This document shows positions 59,144 to 64,000 of a stretch of DNA of 64,000 nucleotides, one piece after another. The notes beneath the pieces are model-generated. The model was given only the letters and a program-made list of their open reading frames with translations, ran no database searches and was not told the DNA's origin. Position 1 is the stretch's first letter, and every line of letters begins with the position of its first letter. This stretch comes from AP-15 sp963703665. Lineage in GTDB: Bacteria > Pseudomonadota > Alphaproteobacteria > ATCC43930 > CGMCC-115725. The stretch lies in NCBI GenBank assembly GCA_963703665.1, contig CAVPFB010000002.1, positions 62,001 to 126,000 on the forward strand. Reading direction: 5' to 3'. The position numbers and the translations under genes are program-made.

Positions 59144-59506
59144 TCAGTGCGCCAGCGGCGCGCTCGGGGCGGCCGGCTTGACCGGTGCGGTGGGCCCCGC
59201 GGGAGCGGCCGGGGCAAGCGGCACGGCAGGCCCCGCCGGCAGGGACGGCACGCCCTGGCCGATGATCGACGGCGGCGCGCGCTCGCGATTGTGCAGCACC
59301 ACCAGCAGCACGCTCGTGGTCATAAAGGCGGCGGCAAGGATCGCCGTCGCCCGGGTCAACAGGTTCGCGGTCGAACGCCCGGTCATGAACCCCGACATGC
59401 CGCCGCCGCCCATGCCGAGCGCCCCGCCTTCGCTTTTTTGCAGCAGGATGACCCCGACCAGCGAGATCGCGATCATGATGTGAAGCACGAGAAGCAGAAT
59501 GGTCAT
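59144..59506 (-). CDS. secG: Preprotein translocase subunit SecG
   Basis: 120 residues. Two TM helices: about 1-22 (TILLLVLHIMIAISLVGVILLQ) and 53-75 (ILAAAFMTTSVLLVVLHNRE). The conserved LLQKSEGGALGMGGGGMSGFMTGR cytoplasmic loop with FMTGRSTANLLTRATAILA lies between them. The C-terminal tail is Ala/Pro-rich. It assists SecYE-dependent export. It lies between tpiA and pyrG, the standard order. Confidence 0.95.
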   Translation of the reverse strand: MTILLLVLHIMIAISLVGVILLQKSEGGALGMGGGGMSGFMTGRSTANLLTRATAILAAAFMTTSVLLVVLHNRERAPPSIIGQGVPSLPAGPAVPLAPAAPAGPTAPVKPAAPSAPLAH

Positions 59507-59602
59507 CGCCGGGTTCTAACCTTTTGGCCGCGCCGTGGCCAGCGGCACCCGAACCCGCTTCACCCGCTGCCGCGTGCGATCGCCCACAGGAGAAAGAAAA
59601 CC

Positions 59603-60346
59603 TCAGCCGCAGCAGGCGATCGCCCAGAACGCTTCGGGGTCGAGGCTGGCGCCGCCGACCAGCGCGCCGTCGACATCGGCGAGGCCGAGGATTGCGGCGG
59701 CGTTGGCCGGGTTGACCGAGCCGCCATAGAGAATTCGCGTCGCCGGCGCCAAGTCCGCGCGAATCGCCGCATGCATTGCCGCGATATCGTCGAGGGTGGC
59801 GCTGAGCCCGGTGCCGATCGCCCAGACCGGTTCGTAGGCCACCACCAGCCGGTCGCGGTCGAGGCCGTCCGGGATCGAGCCGGCGAGCTGGGCCGCGACC
59901 GCTGCCTCCGCTTCGCCGGCCTGGCGCTGCTGCGGGGTTTCGCCGACGCAGAGGATCGGGATCAGGGCGGCGCGGTGCGCGGCCGCCATCTTGGCGCTGA
60001 TTTCGGCATCGGTCTCGCCGTGGCCGTGGCGGCGTTCCGAATGGCCGAGGATGACATAGGTGCAGCCCAAATCGGCCAGCATTTCGGCGCTGATGTCGCC
60101 GGTGAAGGCGCCTTTTGGCGCTTCGTGGCAATCCTGGCCGCCGACGGCGATCCCGGTTTCCGCGACAAGGCCGTGCACCGCCGAGAGCAGGGTCGCCGGC
60201 GGACAGGCCAAGAGCTCGCAGTGCGGCGCCCTGCTCCCCGGCACTCCCCGCATCCGCCCCGCCAGCGCCTCCGCCAGCGCCAGGCCCTCGGCGCGCAACC
60301 CGTTCATCTTCCAATTGCCGGCGATGAGCTTGGTCCCTTTCGGCAT
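59603..60346 (-). CDS. tpiA: Triosephosphate isomerase
   Basis: 247 residues. LIAGNWKMNGLRAE holds the catalytic Lys; YVILGHSERRHGHGE has the electrophilic His; VVAYEPVWAIGTGLSA has the catalytic Glu. YGGSVNPANAAAIL and DGALVGGASLDPEAF form the phosphate grip. It interconverts DHAP and G3P. It is divergent from the PpiD-like gene. Intact. Confidence 0.98.
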   Translation of the reverse strand: MPKGTKLIAGNWKMNGLRAEGLALAEALAGRMRGVPGSRAPHCELLACPPATLLSAVHGLVAETGIAVGGQDCHEAPKGAFTGDISAEMLADLGCTYVILGHSERRHGHGETDAEISAKMAAAHRAALIPILCVGETPQQRQAGEAEAAVAAQLAGSIPDGLDRDRLVVAYEPVWAIGTGLSATLDDIAAMHAAIRADLAPATRILYGGSVNPANAAAILGLADVDGALVGGASLDPEAFWAIACCG

Positions 60347-60477
60347 CCGCCGCCTCCCTTCGCCGGCCAGGTGTTGCAGCCCGGCCCGCGCACCCCTATC
60401 ATCCCGGCCGCTACGATCACACCGGCATCTGGTCGGGTCAACCGGCCCGGGCCCTTATCGAGAGGCCTCTCGCCCCG

Positions 60478-62355
60478 ATGCTGCAAGCAATCCGCTCCAA
60501 GGCGGGGTCCTGGGTCGTCAAAGGCCTCTTCGGCCTGTTGATCGTGACTTTCGGGATCTGGGGCATCGGCGACATCTTTCGCAACCGCGCGCCGGATACC
60601 GCGGTCGCCACGGTCGGCGGCCAGAGCGTCGATGCGAGCGCCTTGCAATCGGCGGTGCAGCCGGCGCTCGAACGGTTGAGCACCCAGACCGGCAGCCCGG
60701 TCGATCTGCGCCAGGCAAAGCAGATGGGCGTCATCGACGAGGTGCTGCGACAATTGATCGATCAGAGTCTCGTCGATCAGGAGGCGGCGCATCTGCAGCT
60801 CGAGGTGTCGGACGACGTGATCCGCAACGCCATCACCCAGGATCCGATGTTCCGCGGTCAGAACGGGGTTTTCGACCGCGCCGCGTTCGACGCGCTGCTC
60901 GGGGCAAACCAGATGACCGAGGGCGAATATGTCCAGCGCCTGCGCCAGGAAATCCCGCGCAACGATCTGCTGCAGGCGGTAACGGGCGGTGCCGCGGCGC
61001 CGCCGGCGATGGTCGACCGACTGTATCGCTATCGCAACGAACAGCGCGTCGCCGAAATCGTGACGCTGCCCGATGCCGGCGCCGGCGATGTTGCTCAGCC
61101 GACCCAGGCGGAGCTGACCAGGTTCTACGACGCGCACCGCGATCTGTTCCGCGCGCCCGAATATCGCGGGTTCACGCTGGCGAGCCTGACCCCCTCCGAT
61201 CTCGCCAAGACGATTACAGTCCCGGACGCCAGGCTGAAGAGCGCCTACGATCAGCGCCAGGCCGAGTTCGTACTGCCCGAGCGCCGCGACGTGCAGCAGA
61301 TCCTTACGCCCTCCGCGGCCAAGGCGAAAGCGGCCGAGGCGGCGCTCGCCGCCGGCAAGAGCTGGAACGCGGTCGCGACCACGATCGCCGGGCAGGACCC
61401 GCAGACGATCGACCTTGGCCTGGTCAAGCGCGAGGATCTGCCGGACGCGCTGGCCAAGTTGGCCTTCGCATTGTCGCTCGACAAGCCGAGCGCGCCGGTG
61501 CAGTCGCCGCTCGGCTGGCACATCCTGCGCGTGGTCAGGATCGAGCCGCCAAAGACGCAGAGCTTTGACGAGGCCAAGGCAAAATTGCAGGCTGACATCG
61601 CCCATGACGAAGCGGTCGATCGGCTCTACACGCTTGCCAACCACGTCGACGATGCGATCGCCGGCGGCGCGGACATCGGCGAGACCGCGGCCAAATTTGG
61701 TCTGAAAAAGACGGTCGTCGCAACCGTCGACGAGAAAGGCCTCGATCGCGGCGGCAACCCGGTGACGCTGCCGGTGTCGCCGGCGACGGTGCTGAAGCTC
61801 GCTTTTGCGACCGACGCGGACCGCACCACTCGGGTCACGCAAACCCCGGACGGCGCGATTTTCGTGCTGCACCTGACCAAGATCATGCCGCCCTCGGTCA
61901 GGCCGCTGGCCGAGGTCGAGAACGTGGCGGTCGCCGGCTGGCGGGCCGACAAGCGCCGCGAGACGGTCGCCAACGAAGCCCACGCCCTGGCCGCTGCGGT
62001 CGAGCCGGGCATGTCGCTGGCCGCCCTCGCCGCCGCCAAAGGCCTGAAGGCCACGGCCTCGCCGCCGTTCCCGCGGCAATCGACCGGCGACGAAGGGGTG
62101 GCGCCGGTGCTGGTCGCCAGGCTGTTTGCGGTCAAGACCGGCGCCGTCGTCACCGCCGCCGATGCCGGCGCCGCCTACGTTGCCCAGCTGACCAAGGTCG
62201 AGGAGCCGGCCGCCGTCACGAAAACCGCCGCGGCCGAGCTGTCCCGCCAAATGGATGCCGGCGTGCAGGCCGATCTGGGCGAAGAGTTCACCCAGGCTTT
62301 GCGCGCCCGCTTCCCGGTCGAGATCCAGCACGACACGCTCGACCGCCTGTTCTGA
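60478..62355 (+). CDS. SurA N-terminal domain / PpiD-like peptidylprolyl isomerase, membrane anchored
   Basis: 625 residues. A short cytoplasmic N-terminus is followed by one TM helix at about 13-32 (VVKGLFGLLIVTFGIWGIGD), as in PpiD. A SurA-N-like chaperone region (DEVLRQLIDQSLVDQEAAHL; FDRAAFDALLGANQMTEGEY) follows. A parvulin-type PPIase domain lies near 265-365 (ERRDVQQIL ... LGWHILRVVRIEPPK), then a large C-terminal periplasmic domain. It helps fold newly exported proteins near SecYEG; secG lies close by on the other strand. Confidence 0.9.
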   Translation: MLQAIRSKAGSWVVKGLFGLLIVTFGIWGIGDIFRNRAPDTAVATVGGQSVDASALQSAVQPALERLSTQTGSPVDLRQAKQMGVIDEVLRQLIDQSLVDQEAAHLQLEVSDDVIRNAITQDPMFRGQNGVFDRAAFDALLGANQMTEGEYVQRLRQEIPRNDLLQAVTGGAAAPPAMVDRLYRYRNEQRVAEIVTLPDAGAGDVAQPTQAELTRFYDAHRDLFRAPEYRGFTLASLTPSDLAKTITVPDARLKSAYDQRQAEFVLPERRDVQQILTPSAAKAKAAEAALAAGKSWNAVATTIAGQDPQTIDLGLVKREDLPDALAKLAFALSLDKPSAPVQSPLGWHILRVVRIEPPKTQSFDEAKAKLQADIAHDEAVDRLYTLANHVDDAIAGGADIGETAAKFGLKKTVVATVDEKGLDRGGNPVTLPVSPATVLKLAFATDADRTTRVTQTPDGAIFVLHLTKIMPPSVRPLAEVENVAVAGWRADKRRETVANEAHALAAAVEPGMSLAALAAAKGLKATASPPFPRQSTGDEGVAPVLVARLFAVKTGAVVTAADAGAAYVAQLTKVEEPAAVTKTAAAELSRQMDAGVQADLGEEFTQALRARFPVEIQHDTLDRLF

Positions 62356-62422
62356 CCGGGACGCGGCCTAATTCGGCAGCAAATCCGCGTCGAGGCTAAT
62401 CGACGAAGCGGCAGCTCCGCTA

Positions 62423-63220
62423 TCAGTTGGAGGCGACCCAGATCTGCTCTTTGCCATAAGCGGCCGGCGAGCCGGCGAAATCGCTGTGCTCAGCCGCGAC
62501 AGCAAACCCCGCGAGCTGCAGTAAGTGGCGCATTTCCCAGCGGTAGGTCCAACGCAGGGAGAGTTCCAATGCTTCCTCCTCCAGAACGGCGCCGTCCAGC
62601 GCAAATAGCCGGTATCGCCACAGATCGCGGCGAACCTGGTTGACATGGTCGAACAGCGCCGTCTCCAGCACCGCCTCGACCGGATGCCCGGAGTCGCGAT
62701 CTACGCCGATCTGCCGGTCGATCGGGCCTTTGGCACCCGGCAATAAGAACCGCAGGTCAGGATCAAACAGATGCAGCGCGAGCAAACCCCCGGGCCTCAG
62801 ATGTCGTCGGAAGCAGGCAAGCGCGATAAGTTGATCCTGCGGTGTAAGGAGCAATTGGAAGGCACGAAATGGCACGATAATCAGACCGAATTGGCGCGGG
62901 CCCAGCTCAAAGGCGCGCATGTCGGCGCAAACGAGCCGGACTCGCTCGGTCAAGCCGTGGCACGCCGCCTTCTCGTACGCGAGTGCGAGCATGTCCGGCG
63001 AGGCGTCGAGGCCAGTGATCGAAACCCCGGCCGCGGCCATCTGCAGAGCGGCGCGGCCGGTTCCAACCCCGATCTCGAGCACTTCTCCGCCCGCGCGGCG
63101 GGCAAGGTCGAGGTAGAATTTCGCATCGCCGCGAATGACCGGGCGGTCGTCTGAATTCATCGAGTCATAGCTGCGGACATGCAGGGTGCGGCCGGCGTAG
63201 AGCGTCGGTCGTTCGCTCAT
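62423..63220 (-). CDS. Class I SAM-dependent methyltransferase
   Basis: 265 residues from ATG 63220. Motif I EVLEIGVGTGRAALQMAAAG, SITGLDASPDMLALAYEKA, VRLVCADMRAFELG, a FGLIIVPFRAFQLLLTPQDQ segment and LRPGGLLALHLFDPDL match Methyltransf_25-type enzymes. The start overlaps the trpE(G) stop by ATGA, so it is translated as the last gene of that operon. Substrate unknown. Confidence 0.87.
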   Translation of the reverse strand: MSERPTLYAGRTLHVRSYDSMNSDDRPVIRGDAKFYLDLARRAGGEVLEIGVGTGRAALQMAAAGVSITGLDASPDMLALAYEKAACHGLTERVRLVCADMRAFELGPRQFGLIIVPFRAFQLLLTPQDQLIALACFRRHLRPGGLLALHLFDPDLRFLLPGAKGPIDRQIGVDRDSGHPVEAVLETALFDHVNQVRRDLWRYRLFALDGAVLEEEALELSLRWTYRWEMRHLLQLAGFAVAAEHSDFAGSPAAYGKEQIWVASN

Positions 63221-64000
63221 CGCGCCGCTGCTGATTTTATTGTCGAGAGCACCGCGGCGATGATCGGCATGCCGATCTCGTCGCGCAGGGTCATCACCAA
63301 TTCGGGGTGGAATTGGACCGCGGCGATCGGCAGGTCGACGTGCTCGATCGCCATGACCACCCCGTCGGCGGTTTCGGCGGTGACCGCCAGCGCCGCCGGT
63401 AAGGTCGCGCGTCGGGCATGCAAGCGAATGATAGCGGCCGACCGTGAACTCGGCCGGCAGATCGCGCAACAGCCTGCCGCCCAGCACCCGCACCTGCGAT
63501 GGCTTGCCGTGGTACGGGCGTTCGCAACACGTCGAGCGCGCCGCCGAAATATTCGACGATCCCCTGCAGCCCGAGACAGACGCCGAAGATCGGCAGCGAC
63601 CGCCCGATCACGAGGTCGATGGTCTCGGCCATCGCGAAATCGGCGGGTCGCCCCGGCCCGGGCGACAGCACCACCAGATCGGGCATCTTGCCCCGCCGCA
63701 ATTCGGCGCGGGCCAGGTCGGGCCGCATGGTGACGACCTCGGCGCCGGTGGTGCGAATGTAATTCGCCAGCGTGTGGACGAACAAGTCCTCGTGGTCGAC
63801 CAGCAGAACCCGCGCGCCTCGCCCAGCCCCCTCCCCCGCCACGGCGCGGGCGCCCGGCGCGACCGCCGCCTTCCCGCGGATCGCGGTAAACATCGCCGAC
63901 GCCTTGAGCCGGCATTCAGCTTCTTCGGCCTGCGGATCGCTGTCGTAGAGCAGGGTGGCGCCGGCCCGCACCTCGCCGACCCCGTCCTTGATCCGGATCG
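63217..64000 (-). CDS. trpEG: Anthranilate synthase TrpE(G) fusion, 3' part only, two single-base insertions
   Basis: The frame enters from the window edge with the last part of the chorismate-binding domain (IRIKDGVGEVRAGATLLYDS, AEEAECRLKASAMFTAI). A linker and a class I glutamine amidotransferase domain follow: RVLLVDHEDLFVHTLANYIR, VVLSPGPGRPADF, and LPIFGVCLGLQGIVEYFGG with the nucleophilic Cys. The frame is lost near 63514, resumes as YHGKPSQVRVLGGRLLRDL, is lost again near 63430 and resumes as HARRATLPAALAV with AAVQFHPEL. Two extra G bases account for both. The domain fusion is known in rhizobia and relatives; it makes anthranilate for tryptophan. Confidence 0.88.

Overview
This 64 kb window is a high-GC chromosomal segment of an alphaproteobacterium, most likely Rhodospirillales-like. 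The evidence is gene order and gene architecture. The run dusB-ntrB-ntrC-ntrY-ntrX-(HAD)-hfq-hflX is a classic alphaproteobacterial arrangement, as are tpiA-secG-pyrG-kdsA-eno-ftsB-pdhA-pdhB-pdhC-lpd-lipA-ratA, a fused ispDF, a lipoylated E1-beta and a fused trpE(G). I see no rRNA, tRNA or CRISPR array.

Layout. 1-1.5 kb: alkaline-phosphatase-superfamily enzyme and a hotdog thioesterase. 1.8-4.4 kb: a small AT-richer accessory patch with a higBA toxin-antitoxin pair behind a double palindrome, a membrane-anchored coiled-coil protein and two unknown small ORFs. 4.4-12.4 kb: MFS transporter, YdcF, ssb, an HtrA-like protease without export signal, a GIY-YIG nuclease bracketed by hairpin repeats, uvrA, creA and an orphan minimal nucleotidyltransferase. 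12.8-17.1 kb: patatin, dienelactone hydrolase, luciferase-like oxidoreductase and a PEBP protein. 17.35-18.83 kb: an IS5-like insertion sequence followed by a MITE-like element. 18.9-24.5 kb: PIMT-like methyltransferase, two GNATs, mazG, hflX, hfq and a HAD phosphatase. 24.5-31.8 kb: the nitrogen regulatory genes ntrX, ntrY, ntrC, ntrB and dusB. 32-34.3 kb: ispDF, pgpA and pncC/cinA. 34.5-43.2 kb: a surface-polysaccharide export and modification cluster with an ABC permease, two tandem Wzt-like ATPases, four methyltransferases and a GT9 glycosyltransferase. 43.5-47.6 kb: MOSC protein, CocE/NonD hydrolase, lactonase-family protein and a decayed Tat-exported amidohydrolase. 47.6-60.4 kb: the pyruvate dehydrogenase, lipoate and central-metabolism run on the minus strand. 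60.5-64 kb: a PpiD-like chaperone, a methyltransferase and the C-terminal part of trpE(G).

Two themes stand out. First, at least a dozen genes, many of them normally conserved or essential (hflX, ntrC, ntrX, ntrY, lpd, ftsB, trpEG), carry single-base indels. Nearly all are insertions, and correcting them restores exact reading frames and family lengths. This looks like an unpolished insertion-biased assembly rather than biology, so 'broken' calls here should be read with caution. Second, several dispersed hairpin repeat families sit between genes. One family brackets the GIY-YIG nuclease as a near-perfect inverted repeat and recurs alone elsewhere, which suggests a small nuclease-linked mobile element. 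In the polysaccharide cluster, a segment containing the permease 3' end plus the whole ATPase is duplicated in tandem, leaving a permease remnant between the two ATPases.
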